Shown here: positions 11,688 through 21,084 of the stretch, piece by piece | How the letters are laid out: every line of letters begins with the position of its first letter | Numbering within the stretch: the stretch's first letter is position 1 | Assembly: GCF_003116035.1 (NCBI RefSeq) | Contig: NZ_LGQW01000015.1 | Location: 713,133 to 777,132 of the forward strand | From: Azospirillum sp. TSH64 | GTDB taxonomy: Bacteria; Pseudomonadota; Alphaproteobacteria; Azospirillales; Azospirillaceae | Reading direction: 5' to 3' | DNA: 64,000 bases | Made by a program: the position numbers and the translations under genes | The notes under the pieces: generated by a model | Seen by the model: the letters and a program-made list of their open reading frames with translations, nothing else | Told to the model about the DNA's origin: nothing | The model's database searches: none

Positions 11688-12086
11688 TTGACCGGTTCGG
11701 AAAAGGAGACGCAGACGCTTCTCACCGTCGAAGAGCAGGTGGGCGTCCGCAAACGCCGACAGGTCACCGGGACCGTCCGCGCCAGCACCTTCAGCCATGA
11801 GCGGGAACAGGCGGTCGAAGCCGACCTGTCGACGGAAACACTGGAGGTCGAGCGGGTTCCCATCGGACGGTTCGTCGATGGCCCGATCCCCGACCGCCAG
11901 GACGGCGACACCACCGTCATCTCGGTGATCGAGGAGGTGGCGACGGTGGAGGTTCGCCTGAAGCTGGTGGAGGAGGTTCGGATCACCCGCCGCACCGCCA
12001 GTCGCAAGATGACCGACCAGGTCATGCTGCGCCGTCAGGAGGTCGTCATCGAACAGGATCCGTCTTTGGACAACCCCGTGACTTGA
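11688..12086 (+). CDS. DUF2382 (YsnF/AvaK-type) stress protein
   Basis: A 132-residue charged protein made almost entirely of the DUF2382 motif: LLTVEEQVGVRKRRQVTGTV, a segment with VPIGRFVDGP, VEVRLKLVEEVRITRR and a final MLRRQEVVIEQDP. Such proteins (B. subtilis YsnF, cyanobacterial AvaK) are linked to general stress or desiccation; the molecular role is unknown. The start is a TTG at 11688 behind GGGAGGATCTCCG. It lies between a phasin-like gene and a second, longer DUF2382 gene, suggesting one stress operon. Confidence 0.85.
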   Translation: MTGSEKETQTLLTVEEQVGVRKRRQVTGTVRASTFSHEREQAVEADLSTETLEVERVPIGRFVDGPIPDRQDGDTTVISVIEEVATVEVRLKLVEEVRITRRTASRKMTDQVMLRRQEVVIEQDPSLDNPVT

Positions 12087-12140
12087 GCGGCCTGACTTAC
12101 CTCAAGAAATTGAATACTTTAAATCCTACTGGAGACTATC

Positions 12141-12869
12141 ATGAGCACGATCATCGTTGGACTTTACAAGGAAAGCGGTTCCGCCAAGAAGGCCTTCCAG
12201 GCCTTGGTCGCGGCGGGCTGCCAGGAAGCGGACATCGAGACCTTCGGCGGCGCCGATAGCGCCGACAAGGCCGCCCAGGGCCTGCTGGGGCACGGTTTCG
12301 ACAAGGAACTGGCCGAGCAGTACGGTGCAGCCATCCGCCAGGGCCACACCCTGGTTGCGGCCGACATCGCCGACCAGGATGCCGACGCGGCGGAAGCCAT
12401 CCTCGATGAAAACGGGTCCGTTGACCTGCCCGAGCCCCCTGCGGTGCGGAAGCCGGCCCAGAAGGCGGGCAATGGCGCCACCGTCGAGCAGGAAACCCTC
12501 CAGTCGGTGAAGGAGGAGGTCGAGATCGGCAAGCGCCGGGTCGCCAAAGGCGGATTGAAAGCCGTGTCGGAGATCACGGAAACCCCAATTCAGGAGACCG
12601 TAACGCTGCGCGACGAGGCGGTGGGCGTGGAACACCGCAAGGTCGATCGGCCTCTCCGCCCCGACGAGGAGAAGGCTGCGTTCGGCGAGAAGACCGTCGA
12701 GCTGACGGCGACCTCCGAAACGCCGGAAATCACCAAGGAAGCCCGCGTGGTCGGGGAGGTCGTGTTGTCCAAGACCGCTTCCGAACAGGAAAAGACCGTG
12801 GGAACCGTCGTCCGACGCAGCGATGTCAAGGTGGAGCCTGTCGGAAACAAGCCCGGCAACAAGCGCTGA
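12141..12869 (+). CDS. YflT/GSP17M-like plus DUF2382 stress protein
   Basis: A 242-residue two-domain protein. Residues 1-95 (STIIVGLYKESGSAKKAFQA, HGFDKELAEQYGAAIRQGHT) match the general-stress 17M-like/YflT domain. Residues 115-235 are a DUF2382 domain (TVEQETLQSVKEEVEIGKRR, VTLRDEAVGVEHRKVDRP, VVGEVVLSKTASEQEKTVGT). The same pairing is known in other bacterial stress proteins. Start ATG 12141 follows CTGGAGACTATC. It is the paralogous partner of the gene at 11688-12086 and is followed by two tandem hairpins that probably end the transcript. Confidence 0.9.
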   Translation: MSTIIVGLYKESGSAKKAFQALVAAGCQEADIETFGGADSADKAAQGLLGHGFDKELAEQYGAAIRQGHTLVAADIADQDADAAEAILDENGSVDLPEPPAVRKPAQKAGNGATVEQETLQSVKEEVEIGKRRVAKGGLKAVSEITETPIQETVTLRDEAVGVEHRKVDRPLRPDEEKAAFGEKTVELTATSETPEITKEARVVGEVVLSKTASEQEKTVGTVVRRSDVKVEPVGNKPGNKR

Positions 12870-12892
12870 TCTGAAGCGTGCACAACAGACGG

Positions 12893-12940
12893 GGCGGCCG
12901 TTCGGCCGCCTCCCGCCGCAGCGGATACAACCTGCGGCGG
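12893..12940 (+). terminator. Two tandem hairpins after the stress genes
   Basis: GGCGGCC-GTTC-GGCCGCC (12893-12910) is followed at once by CCGCCGCAG-N10-CTGCGGCGG (12913-12940). Both stems are perfect. No T tract follows, so this may be a terminator of the Rho-assisted type or a 3'-end stabiliser. Confidence 0.5.
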
Positions 12941-13232
12941 AGCGATTGAAGGTCAATCGAAGTGACATCCAGATTCATTTCCCGTTTGTCGGGAGATTTA
13001 TATCAATAGAAACACAAAATCGATTCCGAGACATTGAATGTCCACCGATGTATTTCGGCGATATCCCATTGTGGAAAACTCTGGGAACCCCCACTTTAAT
13101 TATTTCAAAGCCACCCCACGCCTGCTCATTTTTACCGAGGATTGCAAATCCGAGGTGTTTCCTGGCGTGACTCGATCCGGATGGCATGGCTGCCGCCATT
13201 GCCGACAAACCGGTCCACATCGGAGACACTTT
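12941..13232. other. AT-rich upstream region of a three-gene operon
   Basis: Contains an AT-rich tract at about 12980-13130 that probably holds the promoter of the three overlapping genes beginning at 13233. No gene was recognised. Confidence 0.35.
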
Positions 13233-13556
13233 ATGAATTCCCGGACAAGGCTGGCCTTCTTCATTCTTAAAACCCACGCCGGATGGATCGTCCGTGCGGA
13301 CGGCTTCGTCTATCCGCCCTGCGCCGACCAGATCGATGCGCTCGCCAAAGCCATTCGGGAAGCGCAAGCAGCGGAACGTCTCGGCTTCGCCAGCGTCGTG
13401 CTGGCGCAATCGGCGGCAGGGGAACCCTGCCATGTCCGCTGGTGCTGTGCCGGCAATGACGGAGCGGCACAGGCGGTTATGGAGCCTCCATATCCGATAA
13501 TTCCGGCCATGGCTGACATCCTGACGCCGACATCCGCATCGGAGGAACGTCCATGA
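13233..13556 (+). CDS. Hypothetical protein, first gene of an overlapping trio
   Basis: A 107-residue protein starting at ATG 13233 behind GGAGACACTTT. It has AFFILKTHAGWIVRADGFVY, then DALAKAIREAQAAERLGF. The layout of a beta hairpin with GWIVRADG, a helix rich in alanine and a closing strand resembles DUF2188-like domains, as does the third gene of this trio. No catalytic motif is visible. Its stop overlaps the start of the next gene (ATGA at 13553). Confidence 0.65.
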   Translation: MNSRTRLAFFILKTHAGWIVRADGFVYPPCADQIDALAKAIREAQAAERLGFASVVLAQSAAGEPCHVRWCCAGNDGAAQAVMEPPYPIIPAMADILTPTSASEERP

Positions 13557-13804
13557 CCCCCCTTCTCCATTCCATCGAGGGGCGATGCCCCCGTGGCGCC
13601 GATGCGTTGCGTGAGCAGCTGCGCTGGATGAATGCCGAGCGCCGCTGGCATCCAACTGTCTACGGCGCATCGCCGGACCAGTTTCCCCCCGCCTTTACAC
13701 CACCGAGCCACGTCAGCCTGCCGCAGGGTGCCACGCTGACCCGCCTTACCAGAGCCTGTGCCGCGGTTGGTGCGGACGCCATCAAGGAACGGATGATCTC
13801 ATGA
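13553..13804 (+). CDS. Small hypothetical protein (83 aa)
   Basis: Overlaps the gene before it by 4 bases and the gene after it by 4 bases (ATGA junctions at 13553 and 13801), so it is translationally coupled in a three-gene unit. The sequence (RGADALREQLRWMNAERRWH, then LTRLTRACAAVGADAIKERM) has no recognised domain. The tight overlaps are the main reason to accept it. Confidence 0.6.
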   Translation: MTPLLHSIEGRCPRGADALREQLRWMNAERRWHPTVYGASPDQFPPAFTPPSHVSLPQGATLTRLTRACAAVGADAIKERMIS

Positions 13805-14163
13805 GCCTATCAGCCCATTATACCGTGTCGTGCCGTACAGACGGGTGGTTCGTCGGGCTTGAGGGGGAACGCTACGGCCCCTTTCCCAACGGACAGGTCG
13901 GTGCCCTGATCGCCGCTGTACAGGCCGCCAACCACGCCGGAAAGGACGGCCACGATGCCCGCGTGCTGTTGCGTATGGCGGATGGCCGGACCGACGCCGT
14001 CTGGATATTCGGCGTGAACAGCTACCCGTCGCCCTGGGTGGAGGAATTGCATCGGATTGCACAACTGCCGCGGCGCGACCGCGCGCGTGCACCGATCCCG
14101 TCCATTCTTTCAACAGATCTGCAAGCCATGATTCCGGATTCTGCGGTTGCTGGCCGGGCGTGA
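13801..14163 (+). CDS. DUF2188-like small protein
   Basis: A 120-residue protein. The first 75 residues have a DUF2188-like pattern: YTVSCRTDGWFVGLEGERYG followed by PFPNGQVGALIAAVQAANHA and a closing strand (ARVLLRMADGRTDAVWIFG). DUF2188 proteins are small, widespread and of unknown function. The C-terminal 40 residues are polar and not conserved in any family I recognise. It overlaps the upstream gene by 4 bases and ends the trio. Confidence 0.65.
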   Translation: MSLSAHYTVSCRTDGWFVGLEGERYGPFPNGQVGALIAAVQAANHAGKDGHDARVLLRMADGRTDAVWIFGVNSYPSPWVEELHRIAQLPRRDRARAPIPSILSTDLQAMIPDSAVAGRA

Positions 14164-14315
14164 CTGGGCCGGCCAGGATTTTCCTTGTTTGTTCAGGCAC
14201 GAATTTCAGAATTTCCCCTTATTAAAAAATAAAAAATCTCCAAATAGCAGGTCGCCATTCCAATATTATGAGCGCAATACTACCGAATTATTTTAGAAAT
14301 CCGGAGTATCTGGTA

Positions 14316-14963
14316 ATGTCTCTTGTTTCCATATCCATGATAGACGCGAACAATCTTTTCCGCCAAGGATTGAAAGCCATGTTCGAGGAGCAGGGTTTTC
14401 ACGTCGCCAAAGAGACTTCGTCTCTCAAGGCGGCACTCCAGATCGTCCAGGAAGGCGACGCATCACAGGTCATTTTGATCGATCCTGTCGGCATCGGCGA
14501 CTTCACGGATCTTATCCGGGCACTGAAGGTGGCCTGTCCGGACACGCATGTGGTGGTGCTTACCAGCACTCTGGACGCGGAAATCATGACGAAGGCCATC
14601 CAGGCCGGTGCGGACGGATTCTTGATGAAGGACATCTCCATGGAGGCGCTGGCGCAATCGTTGCGGCTTGTCATGATCGGCGAAACGGTCTTCCCCAGCG
14701 CCTTGGCCGCACTGCTGATCGACAGTCGCCTGAACGGCGCCGCCGATCTGGCGGCGCCGAACAAAGGTGTTTCCAGGCGCGAGGCGCAGGTTCTGCGCTG
14801 CCTGCAGAATGGCAGTTCCAACAAGAAAATCGCCAACCATCTCCGGATCACCGAGGCGACCGTCAAGCTTCACCTCAAAAGTTTGCTGCGCAAGATCGAC
14901 GTCTCGAACCGCACGCAGGCCGCCCTCTGGGGCCTCAACAACGGCTTTGCGGATGCAGAGTGA
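14316..14963 (+). CDS. NarL/LuxR-type response regulator with an incomplete acidic pocket
   Basis: A 215-residue regulator with an N-terminal receiver and a C-terminal LuxR helix-turn-helix (VSRREAQVLRCLQNGSSNKK, IANHLRITEATVKLHLKSLL). The phosphoacceptor D56 is present in VILIDPVG. The acidic pair that normally binds Mg2+ is reduced: the family motif DDHPLFRQGL appears as IDANNLFRQGL, with a single Asp (D10). Phosphorylation may therefore be weak or absent. ATG 14316 follows CCGGAGTATCTGGTA; the frame extends to an ATG at 14268 without a good site. It stands alone between small stress genes and a giant hybrid kinase and could be the output of that kinase. Confidence 0.88.
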   Translation: MSLVSISMIDANNLFRQGLKAMFEEQGFHVAKETSSLKAALQIVQEGDASQVILIDPVGIGDFTDLIRALKVACPDTHVVVLTSTLDAEIMTKAIQAGADGFLMKDISMEALAQSLRLVMIGETVFPSALAALLIDSRLNGAADLAAPNKGVSRREAQVLRCLQNGSSNKKIANHLRITEATVKLHLKSLLRKIDVSNRTQAALWGLNNGFADAE

Positions 14964-15552
14964 CCGGACTTTCTCTGACGGCATCATGGGATGGCCGCCG
15001 TGCCGGCCATGGACGGAAGCGTGAAGCCGGCGACGTGACACTCACCGCAAGGGATTTGGCGCCCTCCGGCCCATTGCGAAGCGGTTGGCCGCAGCCGGAC
15101 AGATCAGCCGGTTATCCCGTTGGTCCAGGCACAGGTTCTGCCAATCTGTTGTCATAGAAGATGTGGCTGAGCCACATATTCACTGCATCGCGTCGATGCG
15201 CAATCAATATTTTGCTGTTCCGAGTGGTGTTCCTGTGCAGGATAACGCATCTATTTTTACCAAACCCCACATAGATAGAAAATAAAGAAGCTATAGAAAT
15301 TATCGTTTGACAGATCGTAATTTTCGCGTTAATTTTATTCTTATTTCATAAGTTCCCTGAATTTGCCGCAGAGTTATGGGGGTAATTAATTTAACATCTG
15401 TCTTCTTGAGAGCATGTGCAAAATTTATATGTGCTCTAATTGTTTAGCGTCTACACGTTAATTTCATGCTCTCCTGCCATGAAACCCGGCGGGGCGAGGC
15501 TTGGCTAAGAATTTTCTCTGACTCGAATCGTCGTATTGGCGGAAAGCCGATC
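14964..15552. other. Long intergenic region upstream of the giant hybrid kinase
   Basis: About 590 bases without a convincing gene. Bases 15160-15470 are AT-rich. TTGACA at 15307-15312 with TAATTT 17 bases later could be a sigma70-like promoter for the kinase gene, leaving a leader of about 210 bases. The assignment is tentative. Confidence 0.4.
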
Positions 15553-18500
15553 ATGATGTCGGCGGGTGAAGGCACGGATCGTCATTGTCAGGACATTCCC
15601 AATATGGATCAGGATGAACAGCGGCGCATACGGCCCGGCCCTTTGGCGATCGTCGGCATCGGTGCCTCGGCTGGCGGCCTTAAAGCCATCACGGCCCTGC
15701 TTAGAGCAATACCGGCTGACAGCGGTTTGGCCTTTGTGGTGATTCAGCACCGGATCCCGAACAATGAACGATTGCTTGCCGACCTGTTGAAAAATGTGAC
15801 GGTGCTGTCGGTCCATACGGCTCATGACGGGATTCCGCTGGAGGCCGATCACATCTACATCGCTCCGGCGGGTCGGTTGCCGACCATGGAGGCCGGCCAA
15901 CTGCGCATCCACGAATCGCGGCAGTCTGTCGACGCGACCCTGCCCATCGACGTTTTCTTCCGCACACTGGCGACCGACCAGCAGGAGAAGGCGATCTGCG
16001 TCGTGCTGTCCGGTACCGGCGCCGACGGCACCAATGGACTGCGTTCGATCAAGGAATGCGGTGGGCTGGTGGTCGTGCAGGATCCGACGACCGCCGACTT
16101 CGACGGCATGCCGGGCAGCGCCATCGCCACCGGCATGGCCGACTATATCCTGCCGCCGGAGCGCATGCCTGGCGCCATCGTCGATTTCGTCCACCAACCC
16201 TATATCGGCCCGGCAACGGTTCAGAAGGCCGAAGCGCCGGACGGCGCGCTGGGCGGCATCATCGATCTGCTGAGCGCGCACACCAAGCGCGATCACAGGG
16301 CTTACAAGCCGCGGTCGCTGACCCGCCGCATCGAGCGGCGGATGGGGATTCACCATATCGCCGATATGACGGAATACCGGGCGTTTCTGGGCACCCACCC
16401 GGCCGAAATCGAACTGCTGTCCCGCGACATCCTGATCAGCGTGACGCGCTTTTTCCGCGATGGTCCGGCGTTCGACATCCTGGCCGGAGACTACATCGTC
16501 CCACTGGTGCGGAACCAGCCGGCGGGCAAGCCGATCCGCGTCTGGGTCCCGGCCTGCGCCACCGGGGAAGAGGCTTACTCCATCGCAATCCTGTTGATGG
16601 AGGCCTGCGCACGAAGCGGCGTATCTCCCGGCTTCCGGGTCTTCGCAACCGACGTGGACAATCGGGCGCTGACCGTCGCCCGCACCGGCCTGTATCCCGA
16701 AACCATCACGGTCGACGTGTCGGTCGACCGGCTCGCCCGCTTCTTCACAAAGGTCGAGGGCGGCTACAAGGTCGCCAAGCCATTGCGCGATGTGGTTTCC
16801 TTCGCCCAGCACGATCTGCTCAGCGATCCGCCTTTTTCCAAGCTCGACCTGATCAGTTGCCGCAACATGCTGATCTATATCGAGCCGGACGTGCAGAAGG
16901 CCATCTTCGCCCTGTTCCATTTCGCCTTGTTGGATAATGGCGGCCTGTTCCTCGGTACGGCGGAGAACCTTGACACGCTCTCCAACCTGTTCGCGCCTCT
17001 TTCAAAAAAATGGCGTCTGTACCGGAAGATCGGTGCGACGCGCAGCAGTGCGATGGCGGTCCCGACGACGGGGGGGCGGTCCGCGGTCCCGGTGCCGACA
17101 CCGCCCACCCCCTTGCGCGGCACCAGCCCGGCGGACATCATCCGACAGGCCCTGCTGCTTGAATACGCGCCGGCGGCAGTTCTGATCGACGGGCTGCATC
17201 GCATCCAGTATCTCTTCGGTCCGACCGGCGATTTCCTCGACCTGCCAACGGGAGAACCGCCCTGGGATCTGACGGCGATGGCACGCGGAGAGTTGCGCCT
17301 GCAGCTCCGCCGCGCCGTCGCACAGGTGCTCGCCGTGCACGGCCGGGTTCAAATCTCCGGAATCCGGCACAAGCGTCACGGCATTGTGGTGCCGGTGACC
17401 GTTCTGGTTATCCCGGTGCGTTTCCCCCGGGCCGGCAATGACTTGTTTCTGGTGACATTCACGGCGGACCACGCGGCGCCAAGTACACCGGTCGCCGAGA
17501 CCGCGCCGCTGCCGATGGAAATTGACGGCGTCGAACAGCTCGAAAACGAGCTGCGCATGACCCGTGAGGAGTTGAACGACACCATCGAAGAACTCAGTGC
17601 CACCAGCGAGGCGCTGCGGGGCGCCAACGAGGAGATCCTGTCGATCGGCGAGGAGTACCAGTCGACCACGGAGGAGCTGGAGACATCCAAGGAAGAGCTG
17701 CAATCCCTCAACGAGGAACTCAGCACGCTGAACTCCCAGCTGCATGAAAAGGTCGACGAGCTGGAGGCGACCACCAACGATCTGGGCAATCTGCTGAGCA
17801 GCACCGACATCGCCACGGTCTTCCTGTCGTCAGACATGCGGATCAAGCGTTTCACGCCGTCGGCGGCCCGGCTGTTCGCTCTGCTGCCGCAGGACGCCGG
17901 ACGCCTGATCACCGATATCGCCCGACATTTCTCCGATCCTTGCCTGCTGCCCGACATCCGGTCGGTGCTGTCATCCCTGATGCCGTTGGAACGGGAAGTG
18001 TCGACGGACGACGATGCGACCTTCCTTCGGCGCATCCAGCCCTACCGGACGCAGCAAGGCCGGGGGGAGGGGGTCGTGATCACCTTCAGCGACGTGACGC
18101 CGCTGAAGCGCACCAGCCTGGCCATGGCTCTGCAGGCCCGCCAGTACAAGCTGATCGCCGATCTCGGGCGCAGGGACCTCATCGGAGCGGAAGGCCCGGA
18201 GATACTGGCGGAAGCGGCCCGTCTGATTGCCGAAGGGCTGGATGCGGACGGCGTCGCCATCCTCGGTCCCAGCGAGGATCCATCGGGCCGGCGCACCGGG
18301 GACGCTGACGATCTGATCCTGTTCGGCAGTGCCGGCCTCTCCGTTCCACAGGAGCCTGCCGTCAGGATCCCCAGCGACATGTCGACACTGGTCGGACGGG
18401 TGTTCCGGTCCCGGCAGCCGTCGATCGTCGAGGATTTCGCCACCGATCAACGTGTCCGCTCCTCCATGGCGCTGTCGGGCAGCCACTTCGTCAGCGGTCT

Positions 18501-20187
18501 GTCGGTTCCCTTCGGTGGCGCGGCACGCGGACCATCCGTTCTCGCGGTTCTGAGCCACAAGGCCGGACGGTTCAGCGATGCCGACCTGGAATTCGTCCAC
18601 GCCATCGCCAGCGTGCTGGGGCTGGTCATCGAACGGGCGGGGGTGCTGCGCACAGCGCGGGCTGAGCGCGATTTCGCCCAGGCCATCGTCGACACGGTCC
18701 GCGAACCGCTGCTGGTGCTGGACGAGATGCTGCGGGTGGTCGGCGCGAGTGCGGCCTTCCACCGATCCTTCGCCACCACGCCGGACGGCGTGCTCGGCAT
18801 CCAACTGGCCGAGACGGCCGGCGGTCTGCTGGCCGATCCCGAGCTGCACCGGGTACTGGAACGGATCATACCCGATGGCACGGTCATCGATGCGCTGGAA
18901 CTGACCATCGGTCAGGGTGTCGGCGACCAAGGCGCCGGGGGACGCCGCACCCTGCTGCTGAACGCCCGCCGGCTCAATCAGGCGGGCCAGCTGATCCTGT
19001 TGGCGATGGAAGACGTCACAGAGCAGGTGCGCGTGCGCGAAGCCCTCGCCGCCGCCAAGGCTGCCGCCGAACTGGCAAGCGCCAGCAAAACCCGATTTCT
19101 TGCCGCTGCCAGCCACGACCTGCGTCAGCCGGTCCAGGCCCTGCTGATGTTCCATCATCTGGTGGCGATGCAGCCGCAGGGCGAGGCGGCGGCAAAGCTG
19201 CTGGTCAGCATGGGCAACGCGCTGGGCGCCATGACCGCCATGCTCGACGACATCCTGGATGTGTCGCGCCTCGACGCCGGCATCATCCATGTGACGCTCC
19301 GGCCGTGTCCGGTCCAGACGATGATCGATTCGCTGTGCGCCGAGTTATCGCCGTTGGCCGAGGCTGCCGAACTGACATTGCACAGCGTTCGGACGAGCCT
19401 GTCGGTGCAGAGCGACCCCAAGCTGCTGGAGCGCATCCTGCGGAACTTCATCGCCAATGCGATCAAATACACCGACCAGGGTCGCATCGTGGTGGGCTGC
19501 CGCCGTGCCGGGCCGAACCTGCGCATTCAGGTCTGGGACACCGGGCGCGGCATTCCGCCGAACCAGTTGGCATCGATCTTCGAGGAGTTCCATCAGGTCG
19601 ACAATCCGGAGCGTGACCGGCGGCAGGGGCTGGGGCTGGGCCTTTCCATCGTGGAACGCCTTGCCGCGCTGCTCCATCACCCGATACGGGTCAAATCGGC
19701 GCCAGGGCAAGGATCGATGTTCGAGATCCTGGTTCCGTTGGCCAGTCCGGACGATTCCCTTCCGAAGGACGAGGAGATGGTCGTATCCGACGGCGGCAAC
19801 GGCGAGCGGGTGGTGGTGATCGACGATGACCCGACCGTCCTCGACGGGGTCGCCGCCTTTCTCCATGAATTGGGCTACGATGTGGTGGCTGCATCCGATG
19901 GCGACACGGCGGTGGAGCGGTTGGGGAACGGGGTACCGGATTTGGTCATCGCCGATTTCCGGCTGAAGGGCACGGAAACCGGATCGGAGGCAATCCGCCG
20001 GCTGGAGCGGCATTTCGCCGCCCGGCTGCCCGGAATCCTTCTGACCGGAGACACCTCGCCCGCGCGCATCCGGGAGGCGAGCGCCAGCGGCTTCCTGTTG
20101 CTGCACAAGCCACTGAGCCCGGAGCCTCTGCTGACCGCCATACGACACGCCCTGACGGACCGCTTCGTGGAGCCGGGAACCGCCTGA
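15553..20187 (+). CDS. CheB-CheR-PAS-GAF-PAS hybrid histidine kinase with receiver
   Basis: A giant soluble protein of 1544 residues. Domains in order: CheB methylesterase-like (about 30-215; GIGASAGG, VIQHRIPNNERLLADLL, SGTGADGTNG), CheR methyltransferase-like (240-480; SVTRFFRDGPAF, VWVPACATGEEAYSIAILL, SCRNMLIYI), a PAS-like region, a glutamate-rich coiled coil (658-745), PAS (740-850), GAF (864-1032), PAS (1036-1156), HisKA with H near 1189 in AASHDLRQPVQAL, HATPase (1249-1396; NFIANAIKYTDQG, GLGLGLSIVERLA), and a C-terminal receiver (1416-1536; VVVIDDDPT, phosphoacceptor Asp near 1468 in VIADFRL, LHKPL). ATG 15553 follows GGCGGAAAGCCGATC; starts at 15466 and 15604 are possible. It is monocistronic with no transmembrane segment. 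Confidence 0.93.
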   Translation: MMSAGEGTDRHCQDIPNMDQDEQRRIRPGPLAIVGIGASAGGLKAITALLRAIPADSGLAFVVIQHRIPNNERLLADLLKNVTVLSVHTAHDGIPLEADHIYIAPAGRLPTMEAGQLRIHESRQSVDATLPIDVFFRTLATDQQEKAICVVLSGTGADGTNGLRSIKECGGLVVVQDPTTADFDGMPGSAIATGMADYILPPERMPGAIVDFVHQPYIGPATVQKAEAPDGALGGIIDLLSAHTKRDHRAYKPRSLTRRIERRMGIHHIADMTEYRAFLGTHPAEIELLSRDILISVTRFFRDGPAFDILAGDYIVPLVRNQPAGKPIRVWVPACATGEEAYSIAILLMEACARSGVSPGFRVFATDVDNRALTVARTGLYPETITVDVSVDRLARFFTKVEGGYKVAKPLRDVVSFAQHDLLSDPPFSKLDLISCRNMLIYIEPDVQKAIFALFHFALLDNGGLFLGTAENLDTLSNLFAPLSKKWRLYRKIGATRSSAMAVPTTGGRSAVPVPTPPTPLRGTSPADIIRQALLLEYAPAAVLIDGLHRIQYLFGPTGDFLDLPTGEPPWDLTAMARGELRLQLRRAVAQVLAVHGRVQISGIRHKRHGIVVPVTVLVIPVRFPRAGNDLFLVTFTADHAAPSTPVAETAPLPMEIDGVEQLENELRMTREELNDTIEELSATSEALRGANEEILSIGEEYQSTTEELETSKEELQSLNEELSTLNSQLHEKVDELEATTNDLGNLLSSTDIATVFLSSDMRIKRFTPSAARLFALLPQDAGRLITDIARHFSDPCLLPDIRSVLSSLMPLEREVSTDDDATFLRRIQPYRTQQGRGEGVVITFSDVTPLKRTSLAMALQARQYKLIADLGRRDLIGAEGPEILAEAARLIAEGLDADGVAILGPSEDPSGRRTGDADDLILFGSAGLSVPQEPAVRIPSDMSTLVGRVFRSRQPSIVEDFATDQRVRSSMALSGSHFVSGLSVPFGGAARGPSVLAVLSHKAGRFSDADLEFVHAIASVLGLVIERAGVLRTARAERDFAQAIVDTVREPLLVLDEMLRVVGASAAFHRSFATTPDGVLGIQLAETAGGLLADPELHRVLERIIPDGTVIDALELTIGQGVGDQGAGGRRTLLLNARRLNQAGQLILLAMEDVTEQVRVREALAAAKAAAELASASKTRFLAAASHDLRQPVQALLMFHHLVAMQPQGEAAAKLLVSMGNALGAMTAMLDDILDVSRLDAGIIHVTLRPCPVQTMIDSLCAELSPLAEAAELTLHSVRTSLSVQSDPKLLERILRNFIANAIKYTDQGRIVVGCRRAGPNLRIQVWDTGRGIPPNQLASIFEEFHQVDNPERDRRQGLGLGLSIVERLAALLHHPIRVKSAPGQGSMFEILVPLASPDDSLPKDEEMVVSDGGNGERVVVIDDDPTVLDGVAAFLHELGYDVVAASDGDTAVERLGNGVPDLVIADFRLKGTETGSEAIRRLERHFAARLPGILLTGDTSPARIREASASGFLLLHKPLSPEPLLTAIRHALTDRFVEPGTA

Positions 20188-20398
20188 TCCTCTACCCGGT
20201 TCCTCTGCCAAGGCTGGTCAAGCAACTCAGGGTTCCACCTCATCCGTCCAGATTTGGAACCCTGTCAACTGAACACCTCGATAAACCACCTCTGCACGCG
20301 CGTTGAGGGCAGCGAAAGACCCGCGCTCGTGGAAAAGAAGCGTTCTTTGGAGACTGAACTCTCGATTTTAGTCCAAAAAATGGTGGGAATATGCGGCT

Positions 20399-20710
20399 TT
20401 ATTGGTGATATGCGCGCGTAGTTCGCTTCTCAAGCCAGATCGGACGTCGGAAATTGTACGCGAGGTTGGCGATCCCGAACTCCACCGTCGCGTGAGCGAG
20501 GCCGATGGTGTGGCCCCGGTGTCGGCCGCCCCTTCGGCCTTTCGGAAATGCACCATGCTGCGGCGTCCCGCCGCCGTGATGGCCGCTTTGTTGGCTTCTG
20601 AACGGTAGGCGCTGTCCGCCCACACCCGGCTGTCGATGTTGATGTGCGACTTGTAGCCTACGAGCCGGCGCAGGACGTCCCTGGACACGCTGAGCGCCGG
20701 TCCCTCGATG
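20399..20710 (-). pseudogene. IS5-type transposase remnant
   Basis: Minus-strand frames contain broken IS5/DDE transposase motifs: GYKSHINID, VWADSAYRSEANKAAI and, in another frame, ATVEFGIANLAYNFRRPIWL (the conserved C-terminal block). The segment between GYKSHINID and VWADSAYRS is deleted, and a frameshift separates the last block. The element is dead. Confidence 0.75.
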
Positions 20711-20905
20711 ACTGGCTGGCTGCCGCCCGCCGGAACGTCGCTGGAAGGCTTCGCGTCCGGGCTTCGGAGGACTTGGCGGCCGTACGGGCGCAGCATAATC
20801 GGCTGAGCTGACCTGAATATCGGGGGCAGCTCAGCGGTCGTCTTCAAAATTTAAAGGCGATGCATCGCTCGACTGACGGCATTAAACATCTACCGGTGGC
20901 AGAGT

Positions 20906-20943
20906 CAATTCTCGGTGGCTTCGCGCCCCCGCAACCAACCTTT
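20906..20943 (+). repeat. 38-bp direct repeat, left copy
   Basis: Exact 38-base match, same orientation, to 37063-37100; it starts CAATTCTCGGTGGCTTCGCG and ends CAACCAACCTTT. The two copies bracket the bufferin operon, its LysR gene and the sugar/redox operon. It may be an attachment-type boundary or a dispersed repeat. Confidence 0.85.
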
Positions 20944-21084
20944 TCGTAGCAAGCCGTTGAGATGCATCGCATTTCGACGGCTTTTCTATTCTGGCGCAAC
21001 CACCGAGATTTGTCTGATGCAGCAGGTCTGGTGCCAGTGGTCAAGGCGTAGCAGATCCGCTGCATCTGCATGATAAGCCGCCGC

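Larger units (their letters stand above)
20188..21084. other. Intergenic region with mobile-element debris
   Basis: About 900 bases between the hybrid kinase gene and the DoxX gene. It contains a decayed IS5-type transposase on the minus strand and one copy of a 38-bp direct repeat (20906-20943). No intact gene is seen. The region marks the left edge of the bufferin/sugar-oxidation block. Confidence 0.6.

Noticed and set aside
20921..20940. The 38-bp repeat contains GCCCCCGCAACCA, like the 3' end of an initiator tRNA
   Set aside because: The preceding bases cannot form a T-arm or an acceptor stem, so there is no tRNA gene. At most it could be an attachment-site relic, which the sequence alone cannot show.
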